Shown here in pieces: positions 5,779 to 11,810 of a DNA stretch of 26,875 nt. The stretch is from positions 1-26,875 of the forward strand of contig JAGCGE010000247.1 of the NCBI GenBank assembly GCA_017649745.1, in the 5' to 3' direction. The DNA is from Clostridiales bacterium. Its GTDB lineage: Bacteria; Bacillota_A; Clostridia; Saccharofermentanales; Saccharofermentanaceae. Position 1 is the first letter of the stretch; every line of letters starts with the position of its first letter. Both the position numbers and the translations under genes were made by a program. The notes beneath the pieces were generated by a model, which worked only from the letters and a program-made list of their open reading frames with translations, was not told the DNA's origin and did not search any database.

Positions 5779-5973
5779 ATGAGACAGAAAACTTACAAAC
5801 AAATAGAGGCTTCAAGGAATACTAGATTATGGATTACTGAAGTTATTATACCAGTATTAACAGTTGGATGTACTGTTGGTGCTGCGTTGTATAATGGTAA
5901 TCCTGAGTTTAGAAATAAAGTGAATAATTTGTTTAAGAAGAAAGATAAGAAAGTTATAGAGTTCAAAAACTAA
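5779..5973 (+). CDS. Small single-TM membrane protein (64 aa)
   Basis: A basic N terminus (MRQKTYKQIEASRNTR), one membrane helix (about residues 18-38, LWITEVIIPVLTVGCTVGAALY) and a very basic C-terminal tail (NNLFKKKDKKVIEF). A GAAAGGAG site is well placed before ATG 5779. It is a monocistronic unit with its own promoter (5713-5741) and terminator (5989-6022). No family is recognised; it resembles the membrane proteins at 5239 and 6081 in size and layout but not clearly in sequence. Confidence 0.75.
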   Translation: MRQKTYKQIEASRNTRLWITEVIIPVLTVGCTVGAALYNGNPEFRNKVNNLFKKKDKKVIEFKN

Positions 5974-5988
5974 ATAACGTCTATCGAA

Positions 5989-6022
5989 GAGCTGTAGAAT
6001 TTTCTATGGCTCTTACTTTTTC
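5989..6022 (+). terminator. Intrinsic terminator after the 5779 gene
   Basis: GAGCTGTAG (5989-5997) pairs with CTATGGCTC (6004-6012), 9 bp with G-U pairs, around the loop AATTTT, followed by TTACTTTTTC. Its T tail serves as the -35 region of the next promoter. Confidence 0.8.
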
Positions 6023-6045
6023 GCGTCAATTTCTGCTTGTAGAAT
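6017..6045 (+). promoter_or_regulatory. Promoter of the shared phage family (for 6081 gene)
   Basis: TTTTTC (6017-6022), a 17-nt spacer starting GCGTCAATTTC, and a -10 TAGAAT (6040-6045) followed by GGAACGTA and TTATATTT. The promoter at 11727-11755 matches it closely from TTCGCGT through TAGAATGGAA. Confidence 0.6.
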
Positions 6046-6080
6046 GGAACGTATTGTTATATTTCGAAAGGAGAAATGTT

Positions 6081-6266
6081 ATGGAAATAGTAATTAAAAT
6101 AGCTACTAGTGATTTAAAGAAGAAGGCAATTGAGGTGTTTGCGGTTGCAGGAATGACCGTAATAGCCGATGTTGCAGCACACTTTGCAGCAAAAGCTATC
6201 ATAAAAACTATCGAAAAGAATAAGAAAGAAACTTTTGATGATCAGAATGCGGAGGTTTTAGACTGA
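6081..6266 (+). CDS. Small membrane-associated protein (61 aa)
   Basis: The start at 6081 is chosen because CGAAAGGAG lies 8 nt upstream; a longer frame from 6006 would translate the terminator and promoter. The protein has a helical N terminus (IVIKIATSDLKKKAIEV), a hydrophobic or amphipathic Ala-rich helix (FAVAGMTVIADVAAHFAAKAII, about residues 21-42) and an acidic tail (DDQNAEVLD). The TGA stop lies in the 5' arm of the terminator at 6259-6292. No family is recognised. Confidence 0.7.
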   Translation: MEIVIKIATSDLKKKAIEVFAVAGMTVIADVAAHFAAKAIIKTIEKNKKETFDDQNAEVLD

Positions 6267-6292
6267 GAGTTTTCTCGGTCTATTTTCTTTTT
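6259..6292 (+). terminator. Intrinsic terminator overlapping the stop codon of the 6081 gene
   Basis: TAGACTGAG (6259-6267) pairs with CTCGGTCTA (6274-6282), 9 bp, around the loop AGTTTT, followed by TTTTCTTTTT. The loop is identical to that of the terminator at 4915. Confidence 0.85.
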
Positions 6293-6308
6293 GTGAAAGG
6301 AGTAACAA

Positions 6309-6515
6309 ATGGACATCGTGAGTCTAACTAGTAGAACCATCACAAAAATTTTAAGCAAAACAATCAATAAAGCCTTACAAACTAATCTTGGTTTTGACCC
6401 AGGATTAAGTATCAACAGACTTAACTTTAAGACAGACAAAACAACACAGATTGATATTTCTGCTGAAATGTCGAATGAGGACTTTCAGAAACTATTGGAG
6501 GTGTTAGTGAAATGA
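6309..6515 (+). CDS. Hypothetical protein (68 aa)
   Basis: A soluble small protein with an N-terminal helix (ISKTINKAL-like, ILSKTINKALQTNLG) and a C-terminal part with strand-then-helix (INRLNFKTDKTTQIDISAEMSNEDFQKLLEVLV). The last part, a strand followed by an acidic helix ending in hydrophobics, resembles the layout in the proteins at 8422 and 9511. A GAAAGGAG site is present. It overlaps the next gene by 4 nt (ATGA), beginning the long overlapping operon. No promoter of the shared family lies directly ahead, so it may rely on read-through of the terminator at 6259. Confidence 0.7.
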   Translation: MDIVSLTSRTITKILSKTINKALQTNLGFDPGLSINRLNFKTDKTTQIDISAEMSNEDFQKLLEVLVK

Positions 6516-6748
6516 AGACAATACTCTTCGCTATTGTAGCGTTATATTTTCTAATAGGAATTCTTTGTTGGTACGGAGGTATAAAAACATTTGGAGGTAG
6601 GAAGAATTATATTCTCTACATTACAAAAGAAAAAGAGAAAGAAAAGGTTCATCTTCCTTTTAATAATGTAATTGTAGCGTATTACTTGGCTTTAATAATG
6701 TTTATATTTACCTGGCCAATCTTTATAAGGAGACATGACAATGAATAA
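6512..6748 (+). CDS. Two-TM membrane protein (78 aa)
   Basis: Hydrophobic helices lie at about residues 2-20 (KTILFAIVALYFLIGILCW) and 53-70 (VIVAYYLALIMFIFTWPIFI), separated by a basic loop KEKEKEKVHLPF and ending in RRHDNE. It overlaps the previous gene by 4 nt and the next by a few bases, so it is translationally coupled. It lies directly upstream of the SleB-like hydrolase, so a role in transporting or anchoring it is conceivable. No family is recognised. Confidence 0.7.
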   Translation: MKTILFAIVALYFLIGILCWYGGIKTFGGRKNYILYITKEKEKEKVHLPFNNVIVAYYLALIMFIFTWPIFIRRHDNE

Positions 6749-7163
6749 TGCAATTATGGCAGCTCTAATTTCAGGGCTGCTTTTTTCATGCCATCAGACC
6801 GTTACAGAGCCAATGTACGCATTACAAAATGATATTCAGCTTTTAGTAAATATTGTAAGAGCGGAAGCAGGTAACCAGTCGTTAGAGGGCAAGCGTGCAG
6901 TTGTGGATGTGATTCTAAATAGGGTTGATAACGAGAACTTTCCGTCTTCAATCGAAGAAGTTATATTTCAACCCGGTCAGTTTTCTTGTATGCAAGACGG
7001 GCATTATGAAAAGTATTTGCCTCTTATAGATGAAACTGACTACGAAGCTGTACGTCTAGAACTATTAAACAGAACCGATTACGAAATTTTATATTTTAGT
7101 TCTGGTGAATGTTACAACGGAGAATTCGCTTACAAGATAGGCGACCACTATTTTGCAAGATAG
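6741..7163 (+). CDS. SleB-like cell-wall hydrolase with N-terminal membrane signal (140 aa)
   Basis: The core LVNIVRAEAGNQSLEGKRAVVDVILNRV followed by FPSSIEEVIFQPGQFSC and a final IGDHYFAR is the pattern of the SleB/CwlJ cell-wall hydrolase family (PF07486); Glu42 in the RAEA block is the expected catalytic residue. A short hydrophobic N terminus ends in LLFSC at Cys17, close to a lipobox, so the protein may be exported or lipid-anchored. ATG 6741 is chosen because GGAGA is then about 8 nt away; ATG 6735 is only 2 nt away. The family is usually spore-linked or found in phage lysis. Here it sits in the early small-gene operon far from the lysis cassette, so it may modify the host wall rather than lyse it. 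Confidence 0.8.
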   Translation: MNNAIMAALISGLLFSCHQTVTEPMYALQNDIQLLVNIVRAEAGNQSLEGKRAVVDVILNRVDNENFPSSIEEVIFQPGQFSCMQDGHYEKYLPLIDETDYEAVRLELLNRTDYEILYFSSGECYNGEFAYKIGDHYFAR

Positions 7164-7176
7164 GAGAGTGATATTT

Positions 7177-7425
7177 ATGTCAAATGCTCAAATGAGATTA
7201 GAAGTAGCTGCAATGTATAATTCTACAACATGGCATCAGAGAGTTTCAAAGATGCCTGACAATCAGATCTATGCGATCTTCAGATACAAGCAGGAAAGAG
7301 ATGAAAAGCGTAAGAAGGAGCAAGACCTTAACAACAATGAGTTCTATCACAGATTAGTAAACGACAACGAAAAAGATTACCACCAAATAGACATTTGGGA
7401 ATATTTAATGGAGAGAGACTTATGA
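7177..7425 (+). CDS. Hypothetical protein (82 aa)
   Basis: The start at 7177 uses AGGAGA (7162-7167), with a GATATTT word filling the spacer. The product is soluble and highly charged, with helices such as MRLEVAAMYNSTTWHQRV and an AIFRYKQERDEKRKKEQ segment likely to be coiled. Composition suggests a nucleic-acid- or protein-binding small factor; no family is recognised. Its stop overlaps the next start (ATGA), so the two are coupled. Confidence 0.7.
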   Translation: MSNAQMRLEVAAMYNSTTWHQRVSKMPDNQIYAIFRYKQERDEKRKKEQDLNNNEFYHRLVNDNEKDYHQIDIWEYLMERDL

Positions 7426-7592
7426 AGAAATTCAAGGAAGCAGTAAAGCTCATTGAAGAGCTCTTAAAACTTGTTAAAGAACAAGAGAAAACAATTCATT
7501 ATCTCAAGCTAACCAACGAATTGCAAACTCTGGCTTTGAAAGAGCAGCAGGAGTACGTGGAGATGCTAGAGAACGAATTATATTCTAAGTAA
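7422..7592 (+). CDS. Short coiled-coil protein (56 aa)
   Basis: Almost the entire product is one amphipathic helix with heptad-spaced hydrophobics (KFKEAVKLIEELLKLVKEQEKTIHYLKL and onwards), strongly suggesting a coiled-coil dimer. ATG 7422 overlaps the previous stop by 4 nt and has GGAGAG upstream; an earlier in-frame start at 7395 lacks this. It is one of several tiny overlapping genes in the operon. It could be a subunit or adaptor for a neighbouring product; function unknown. Confidence 0.7.
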   Translation: MKKFKEAVKLIEELLKLVKEQEKTIHYLKLTNELQTLALKEQQEYVEMLENELYSK

Positions 7593-7606
7593 AAGGAGAG
7601 AGGTAT

Positions 7607-7819
7607 ATGAAAGACGGATTAGAAGCTTTAGGACTATTAAGTCTATCAATTATACCAATTCTAATAATGATATTTGTCGAGCATAACGAATTCATGGTCC
7701 TGTTTCTTATGGAGATAGCCTTCATGGTAATAATAGGACTAATGTTCGCTATACCTACGGCAATACTGGTATGGATATTTGATAAGGAGGAAAAAGATGA
7801 ATGCAAGACAGAAAGCTAA
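7607..7819 (+). CDS. Two-TM membrane protein (70 aa)
   Basis: Two strongly hydrophobic helices (about residues 7-24, ALGLLSLSIIPILIMIFV, and 29-62, MVLFLMEIAFMVIIGLMFAIP then AILVWIF) are followed by an acidic tail (DKEEKDECKTES). An AAAGGAGAG site precedes ATG. It overlaps the following gene by 23 nt, and that gene's AAGGAGG lies inside its end. No family is recognised. Confidence 0.75.
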   Translation: MKDGLEALGLLSLSIIPILIMIFVEHNEFMVLFLMEIAFMVIIGLMFAIPTAILVWIFDKEEKDECKTES

Positions 7820-8012
7820 GCATTACAAGAAGTTATACGAACAATCTAAAAAAGCATTAGAACATACAACTCAACCAATTCCTCCAGCTATGGAAGAAAT
7901 ATTTAAAAGGTTATTAGAAAAATATGAATATGCAGAGACCCAAAGTTATATTCCAAATTCATTAACCTGGGCATTAGTAAAAACATGTGAAGAAGTGAGA
8001 GGAATATGGTAA
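7797..8012 (+). CDS. Hypothetical protein (71 aa)
   Basis: The start at 7797 is set by AAGGAGG at 7784-7790; an ATG at 7779 in the same frame lies before it. The N terminus is basic and helical (ARQKAKHYKKLYEQSKKAL), like many small phage DNA-associated proteins. The C-terminal half is acidic and aromatic (EEIFKRLLEKYEYAETQSYIP, then WALVKTCEEVRGIW). No membrane segment and no recognised family. Small proteins beginning with such an RQKAKHYKK helix are common in Firmicutes phages, from memory. Confidence 0.7.
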   Translation: MNARQKAKHYKKLYEQSKKALEHTTQPIPPAMEEIFKRLLEKYEYAETQSYIPNSLTWALVKTCEEVRGIW

Positions 8013-8027
8013 AGGAGGAAAAAGAGA

Positions 8028-8438
8028 ATGAATGAGCTTTATGAAAGATTCATAAACACTGCTATGGATCGAGCTTTATTGTTTACTTTTGATGGTAGTT
8101 TCTTAACTGCTAAAGAAGGATATGTCTCTAAAGAAGACAAAAAGTTATATTTTTACATGCTGGATTCAACTGGAAAGAGAATCGACATGTACAAATCTCG
8201 TCAGATCAACAATAAGTCCGGTGTAATAAGAAATAGGTCTATGTGGTTTTTCTGGGATAATACGGAACTACATAAGAAGCGGTTAGCAGAGAAGGCCGCA
8301 CTTATATTTATAGACCATTACAGAGATAGATACGACAAGCTCCAGATTGACATGAAAGACTGCTCTAATAACATAGAAAAGCTTGTTGATATTGTCGAGG
8401 AGATTAAAAAGGAGAGTAAAGATGGACTTAACAATTAA
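8028..8438 (+). CDS. Hypothetical protein (136 aa)
   Basis: Residues 1-90 look alpha/beta (FINTAMDRALLFTFDG, KLYFYMLDSTGKRIDMYKSRQ, GVIRNRSMWFFWDN), and residues 90-136 are helical and charged, ending in IVEEIKKESKDGLNN with likely coiled-coil character. An AAAGGAGG site is present. It overlaps the next gene by 17 nt. No catalytic motif is visible and no family is recognised. Confidence 0.7.
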   Translation: MNELYERFINTAMDRALLFTFDGSFLTAKEGYVSKEDKKLYFYMLDSTGKRIDMYKSRQINNKSGVIRNRSMWFFWDNTELHKKRLAEKAALIFIDHYRDRYDKLQIDMKDCSNNIEKLVDIVEEIKKESKDGLNN

Positions 8439-8592
8439 GAATCTAAAACAAATTAATATGTTTAATGGCGAATACAAACCTAAACATATTGTTTTAGATT
8501 TCAAAAATGACGATGATTATGAACAGTTTTTATTTCTCATCGATAAGTATGTTCTATCATCTGCTTTTGAGAAAGCGAGGAATGTGAAATGA
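8422..8592 (+). CDS. Hypothetical protein (56 aa), similar in layout to the 9511 product
   Basis: ATG 8422 follows AAAGGAGAG at about 8409-8416 and overlaps the previous gene. The product begins MDLTIKNLKQINMFNG and continues HIVLDFKNDDDYEQFLFLIDKYVL. The start, MD[L/I]xIKN, and the strand-acidic-helix layout match the protein at 9511 (MDIVIKNIECL ... RVVVDFSKAGTDEFAQLFFDA), suggesting distant paralogues. Function unknown. Confidence 0.65.
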   Translation: MDLTIKNLKQINMFNGEYKPKHIVLDFKNDDDYEQFLFLIDKYVLSSAFEKARNVK

Positions 8593-8888
8593 CAAACAGA
8601 GAAAAATTCATAGAAGTGTTTGGGGATAATCCTCAACGTCATCACATTACAAAATCATGGTGGGATGAAGAATATATACCACTGCAAGAGCCAAAGATTC
8701 TTAAAACATTAAGTATACTAGATTGTGCTAAGAAAATTAAAGAACACTGTACAAATGCTAAATGGTGTTTTGATTGTGAGTTAGGGAACGGTGACGGTAC
8801 TTGTAAATTAGCCGATAATGAGTATTGCTATTCGTTACCAACTGAATGGAAATTAGAGGAGGAAAAAGATGACAAATACAGAACTTGA
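8589..8888 (+). CDS. Cysteine-containing small protein (99 aa)
   Basis: It begins MTNREKFIEVFGDNP, a common opening of small phage proteins, and carries a cluster of cysteines at its centre and end (DCAKKIKEHC, WCFDCELGNGDGTC, YC), arranged so that a zinc site is possible. The start overlaps the preceding stop (ATGA) with GAGG upstream. It overlaps the next gene by 20 nt. The Cys cluster is seen directly; zinc binding is inference. Confidence 0.7.
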   Translation: MTNREKFIEVFGDNPQRHHITKSWWDEEYIPLQEPKILKTLSILDCAKKIKEHCTNAKWCFDCELGNGDGTCKLADNEYCYSLPTEWKLEEEKDDKYRT

Positions 8889-9108
8889 TATTTTCAGAAG
8901 TATAGCAAAATCACTCGAACGTATAGCAGACCATATGACTGGAACCACTGTTAAAGAGGTTAAATTAAGCGAATTATGTGATTCATGCGCTTTTAGAGAT
9001 TTCCAGGATAGATGTATGGAACGTAGAAACGCTATCAATTTTTATGGTAACCCAGAAGTATGCTACGAACCAGATTTATATTCTCAGATACGGAGATGTG
9101 GACCATGA
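8869..9108 (+). CDS. Cysteine-containing small protein (79 aa)
   Basis: The N-terminal helix TELDIFRSIAKSLERIADHM is followed by a Cys-rich half: LCDSCAFRDFQDRC and VCYEPDLYSQIRRCGP. The C-x2-C spacing and the spacing of the later Cys suggest a small zinc-binding or knotted domain, like the preceding protein at 8589, so the two may be functionally paired. The AGGAGG site is 8 nt before ATG. It overlaps the next start by 4 nt. Confidence 0.7.
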   Translation: MTNTELDIFRSIAKSLERIADHMTGTTVKEVKLSELCDSCAFRDFQDRCMERRNAINFYGNPEVCYEPDLYSQIRRCGP

Positions 9109-9266
9109 GTAGTATGGATTATTACATAGAACTACTCTACCTATTCATCTATTTATGCCATTTCTTAATGGTATTCGCAGTTATATTTACAATCGTAACA
9201 ATAATAATTTTAGTAAAGGAGAAAATTCACCATGGAAGAGAACAAAGTTGTAAGAGAGATACCTGA
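9105..9266 (+). CDS. Small single-TM protein (53 aa)
   Basis: ATG 9105 overlaps the previous stop and is preceded by CGGAG about 10 nt away; an earlier in-frame ATG at 9060 would lie inside the preceding gene. One long hydrophobic segment covers about residues 7-37 (YIELLYLFIYLCHFLMVFAVIFTIVTIIIL), then a basic tail. It overlaps the next gene by 35 nt, an unusually long overlap. No family is recognised. Confidence 0.65.
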   Translation: MSSMDYYIELLYLFIYLCHFLMVFAVIFTIVTIIILVKEKIHHGREQSCKRDT

Positions 9267-9507
9267 GTTTTTAAAAGAGGTTAATTTAACAAAACCAGAT
9301 GAAAACGCTAAACACCATGAGAAGTTGCTTGAGATGGCTAAAGGGTTTGATTCTGAAGAGGCAACCATAATCTGCAGGATATTTGCTAGGAAGTATCCAA
9401 CACTAATGCTTAATGCGTTGTCTTCAGAGATAGTAGATCTTGGAGTTCTTAGAGAGGATATTTCTAGAGCATATACAATCTATTCTGCAAAGGAGGATGC
9501 CATATAA
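9232..9507 (+). CDS. Hypothetical protein (91 aa)
   Basis: A soluble, acidic, mostly helical protein (VREIPEFLKEVNL, AKHHEKLLEMAKGFDSEEATIICRIFARKYPTLMLNAL). The AAAGGAG site is well placed. In the chain of overlapping genes it shows no membrane segment, Cys cluster or catalytic motif, and I do not recognise a family. The AAGGAGG used by the next gene lies in its last codons (AKEDAI). Confidence 0.7.
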   Translation: MEENKVVREIPEFLKEVNLTKPDENAKHHEKLLEMAKGFDSEEATIICRIFARKYPTLMLNALSSEIVDLGVLREDISRAYTIYSAKEDAI

Positions 9508-9510
9508 GTT

Positions 9511-9768
9511 ATGGACATTGTTATTAAAAATATTGAGTGTCTCCGCAATGATATTGACGGACACACTAAGACACCACCGGAAAGGGTTGTAGTGGATTTC
9601 AGTAAAGCAGGCACTGACGAATTCGCACAGCTCTTTTTTGATGCTTGCGAAGAAGAAAAACTTAAAGAGGTAACAGCACGTATGCAAGGCGAGTTTGATG
9701 CGACTGGAAAAGACGTAGCATATTTCATGAACCATAGGGTTAAACCGGGAGGATTAAATAATGACTAG
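9511..9768 (+). CDS. Hypothetical protein (85 aa), paralogue-like to the 8422 product
   Basis: It begins MDIVIKNIECLRNDIDG, then VVVDFSKAGTDEFAQLFFDACEEEKLKEV, i.e. strand, loop, strand, acidic helix. The opening and layout resemble the protein at 8422. The only AGGAGG is about 16 nt upstream inside the previous gene, longer than normal, so translation may depend on coupling. It overlaps the next ATG. Function unknown. Confidence 0.65.
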   Translation: MDIVIKNIECLRNDIDGHTKTPPERVVVDFSKAGTDEFAQLFFDACEEEKLKEVTARMQGEFDATGKDVAYFMNHRVKPGGLNND

Positions 9769-9898
9769 ATCAGAGAAAATTTTGTTAGTTGTTTCTTCTC
9801 TTTGTATTGTCATAAGCGTATGTAATTATATTCTCTTCCTTATGCTTACAAAAGAGATAGAGATGTTAATAGCAGCTTTAGGAGGTTTCGTAGGATGA
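9761..9898 (+). CDS. Tiny single-TM protein (45 aa)
   Basis: An open frame of 45 codons with GGGAGG about 8 nt upstream of ATG. The product starts MTRSEKILLVVSSLCIVISV and contains one membrane helix (about residues 7-30), then LTKEIEMLIAALGGFVG. It overlaps the 9511 gene at its start and the 9895 gene at its end (ATGA), fitting the operon without gaps. The tight overlaps and ribosome-binding site support a real gene. Confidence 0.65.
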   Translation: MTRSEKILLVVSSLCIVISVCNYILFLMLTKEIEMLIAALGGFVG

Positions 9899-10089
9899 CA
9901 ATTGATATTTCCAAACTTAAAGAGGAATACGATGAGGAAGGAGATTTCAAGGCATACGTAGACAAGTACATGACCAAACACGGTATTTCTGATGAGTTGG
10001 CAGCGTGCAAGTGCATTATGGTGCAGAGGTATTGGTTATATTTGCATGGCTTGTTGAAAGACGAAACGCCAGAATTTCCGACAGTATAA
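9895..10089 (+). CDS. Hypothetical protein (64 aa), last gene of the overlapping operon
   Basis: A soluble acidic protein with helices (ISKLKEEYDEEGDFKAYVDKYMTKHG, SDELAACKCIMVQRYWLYLHGLL). AGGAGG lies about 10 nt upstream. Its 3' end carries a promoter of the shared family (10062-10090), so the next gene starts a new transcript. No family is recognised. Confidence 0.7.
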   Translation: MTIDISKLKEEYDEEGDFKAYVDKYMTKHGISDELAACKCIMVQRYWLYLHGLLKDETPEFPTV

Positions 10090-10090
10090 T
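10062..10090 (+). promoter_or_regulatory. Promoter of the shared phage family (for 10127 gene)
   Basis: CGAAAC (10062-10067), a 17-nt spacer starting GCCAGAATTTC, and a perfect -10 TATAAT (10085-10090) followed by GGAACGTA and TTATATTT, as at 6017-6064. It lies inside the end of the upstream gene. Confidence 0.55.
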
Positions 10091-10126
10091 GGAACGTAAA
10101 CTTATATTTTAAGAGGAGGTGTCTAA

Positions 10127-10528
10127 ATGACAAGAGAAGAATTGCTAAACCGTAAGGATTATGCAGAGAGCAAAATTGAGGAGTTGTGTGATTTCATCAA
10201 TGGAACACCACCAAATGAAAAGGGTTACGAAGATTTGATACAAGCGTATCTGAAGTGGACAGACATCTACGATGATATTTTAGATCAGATCTCCGATCTT
10301 GATAAGGCCGATGCTAAAGAGGCAGAAGCTAAAAAAGAGAAGAGAATAGATCTAATATTTCGTTCATTAGATCTGGTATGTAAGATAGCAGTACCAATAC
10401 TTTGTATATCTGCTTCAGTTGGTGTAGCGAAGTTGAGTTATGTGCAGGATTCCCAAATGCAACTCTGTAATGGAAGAGTTATGGGTTCAGCAAAAGATCT
10501 GATGAATTTAGCGAAAATGAAAGTTTGA
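10127..10528 (+). CDS. Membrane-anchored helical protein (133 aa)
   Basis: Residues 1-80 form charged helices with likely coiled coil (REELLNRKDYAESKIEEL, then DQISDLDKADAKEAEAKKEKR), followed by a hydrophobic helix (about 88-104, LVCKIAVPILCISASVGVA) and a short C-terminal tail. The GAGGAGG site is excellent. It opens the membrane-protein block that runs to 15957 and is expressed from its own promoter with a terminator at 10536-10574. No family is recognised. Confidence 0.75.
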   Translation: MTREELLNRKDYAESKIEELCDFINGTPPNEKGYEDLIQAYLKWTDIYDDILDQISDLDKADAKEAEAKKEKRIDLIFRSLDLVCKIAVPILCISASVGVAKLSYVQDSQMQLCNGRVMGSAKDLMNLAKMKV

Positions 10529-10535
10529 GTTTAAT

Positions 10536-10574
10536 GGGACGGTTGGATATTTCTGATCGTTCCGTTTTTCTTTT
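10536..10574 (+). terminator. Intrinsic terminator with the conserved 12-nt loop
   Basis: GGGACGGT (10536-10543) pairs, with one bulge, with ATCGTTCC (10556-10563) around the loop TGGATATTTCTG, followed by GTTTTTCTTTT. The loop is identical to that at 5438-5470, although the stems differ. Confidence 0.75.
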
Positions 10575-10588
10575 AAGGAGGTAACAAA

Positions 10589-10750
10589 ATGATAGGTGAT
10601 GAAAAAGAAGTATATTTTCACCAGTATTGTAACAAGTGTCTGTACAAAGACCAGAACGAAAGCAACCCAAACAGTAAGTGCTGGGATTGTTTAGAAGAGC
10701 CAGTGAATGTAGATTCACACAAACCAATCAATTTTAAGGAGGCAGAATAA
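10589..10750 (+). CDS. Zinc-ribbon-like small protein (53 aa)
   Basis: An open frame of 53 codons with TAAGGAGG ideally spaced to ATG 10589. The product contains two C-x2-C pairs, CNKC and CWDC, about 25 residues apart, with YKDQNESNPNSK between them: a typical small zinc-ribbon arrangement found in many phage proteins. It ends TAATG, overlapping the next gene by one base, so the two are translationally coupled. Zinc binding is inferred from the cysteine pattern. Confidence 0.7.
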   Translation: MIGDEKEVYFHQYCNKCLYKDQNESNPNSKCWDCLEEPVNVDSHKPINFKEAE

Positions 10751-11613
10751 TGAAAGGACAATTAGCAAAAATTGCTAGCAACAAAGTTGTTTCTAGGGTC
10801 ACCGGAGAGATAGGAAAGTTCTATCTCGCACACGAAAGCACAATTCTTACAGGAGGAACTATAGGCTTCAGTATGGCTACAACAGCAGTTACATACAGGA
10901 ACGCCGATAGAATCAAAGCTATTCTTTGTGATGCAAGTTATATTTTGCAGGAAGCTAAAGATAATGGTAATCAGGAAGAAGTAAAGCGCATCTATGCAGA
11001 CACTCTTAAGAGACTTGCGCCATTAGTAGCTCCTATAGTTATATTTCAGGCAGCAACCATTGCAACGGCTTGTGTAAGCAAGAAACGTTCAGATAAGAAG
11101 CTTGCAGAGGCAGCAGGTGCACTCTCAATAGCTCAGGCAGCTATAAGTCAGTATCAGTCTTGGCAGAAAGACACAGAAGAAGCTTTAGGAGAGAAGAAGT
11201 ATGCAAAACTTCAGGATGATATTTACAAGAACAAAGAAGTAGATGGCAGGCTATTCTCAGATACACCGCTTGAGGGAGCTCCTGGAGAAGTATTGATAAT
11301 TGACAAGTATTCAGGTAGACCGTTCTGGTGTCACACTTCAAAAGTTGAGAACGCAGCAAATGAGTTAGGAAGAATGCTTTATGCAGGTGGAGCTGATCAG
11401 GTTACAATCAATGACTTCTACGATCTGATAGCCAATAACAATCTTACACCAAACGAATTAGGTGAGAGGTTTGGTTATATTGCTGACATGGGATATGACA
11501 TGGCTGGTGACATTACAGCAAGATTCGCAGATACGCATTACGTGTTCCCGAATGGTACGAAAATCCCTGCATTCGAGTTATATTTGTGGCCGGAACCTGA
11601 TTACGTAGGTTGA
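10750..11613 (+). CDS. DUF6353-like membrane protein A (287 aa)
   Basis: The protein has an N-terminal segment FYLAHESTILTGGTIGFSMATTAVTY (a TM helix at about residues 30-48) and a second hydrophobic stretch LAPLVAPIVIFQAATIATACV (about 90-110). A helix with ALSIAQAAISQYQSWQKDTEEALGE and a C-terminal alpha/beta domain ending in FELYLWPEPDYVG follow. The order ILTG helix, second TM, then AISQYQ-type helix is how I remember the DUF6353 family of gut phages. The protein at 12786 has the same order of parts. Function is unknown in the literature I know. AAGGAGG in the end of the zinc-ribbon gene serves as ribosome-binding site. It may form a membrane scaffold; that is inference. Confidence 0.75.
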   Translation: MKGQLAKIASNKVVSRVTGEIGKFYLAHESTILTGGTIGFSMATTAVTYRNADRIKAILCDASYILQEAKDNGNQEEVKRIYADTLKRLAPLVAPIVIFQAATIATACVSKKRSDKKLAEAAGALSIAQAAISQYQSWQKDTEEALGEKKYAKLQDDIYKNKEVDGRLFSDTPLEGAPGEVLIIDKYSGRPFWCHTSKVENAANELGRMLYAGGADQVTINDFYDLIANNNLTPNELGERFGYIADMGYDMAGDITARFADTHYVFPNGTKIPAFELYLWPEPDYVG

Positions 11614-11720
11614 GAGGCCGGGTTGCGCGATCAGGACATTATATTTGAGCTGGGGTATCAGGACTATGCAAAACGCGAGTACGGGTACCAGCCAGCTCGA
11701 TTGTGGTGACCCGAGAAACA
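11614..11720 (+). ncRNA. Structured intergenic element
   Basis: GAGCTG-GGGTATC (from about 11647) pairs with GGGTACC-AGC-CAGCTC (ending about 11698) in an interrupted stem of about 12-13 pairs. The 8-mer ATCAGGAC occurs twice, at about 11629 and 11655. The folded block is only about 52 nt, too short for a tRNA, and no T-arm is present. It lies after the DUF6353-like gene and just before a promoter of the shared family, so it could be a terminator-like or regulatory RNA. No known RNA family is recognised. Confidence 0.35.
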
Positions 11721-11726
11721 GAACGT

Positions 11727-11755
11727 ATGTTCGCGTATATTTCACGTAGTAGAAT
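11727..11755 (+). promoter_or_regulatory. Promoter of the shared phage family (for 11811 gene)
   Basis: ATGTTC (11727-11732), a 17-nt spacer starting GCGTATATTTC, and a -10 TAGAAT (11750-11755) followed by GGAAGGTA. It closely matches the site at 6017-6045, including the sequence after the -10 box. Confidence 0.6.
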
Positions 11756-11810
11756 GGAAGGTAAAACTTCTAGAACTATAAACTTGTTTAAAATAAAAGG
11801 AGAGAAGAAA

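Noticed and set aside
6006..6080. Longer N terminus for the 6081 gene
   Set aside because: It would translate a terminator tail and promoter; the ribosome-binding site is at 6081.
11647..11698. tRNA-like seven-base end stem GAGCTGG/CCAGCTC
   Set aside because: Only about 52 nt long, with no anticodon arm or T-loop consensus; not a tRNA.
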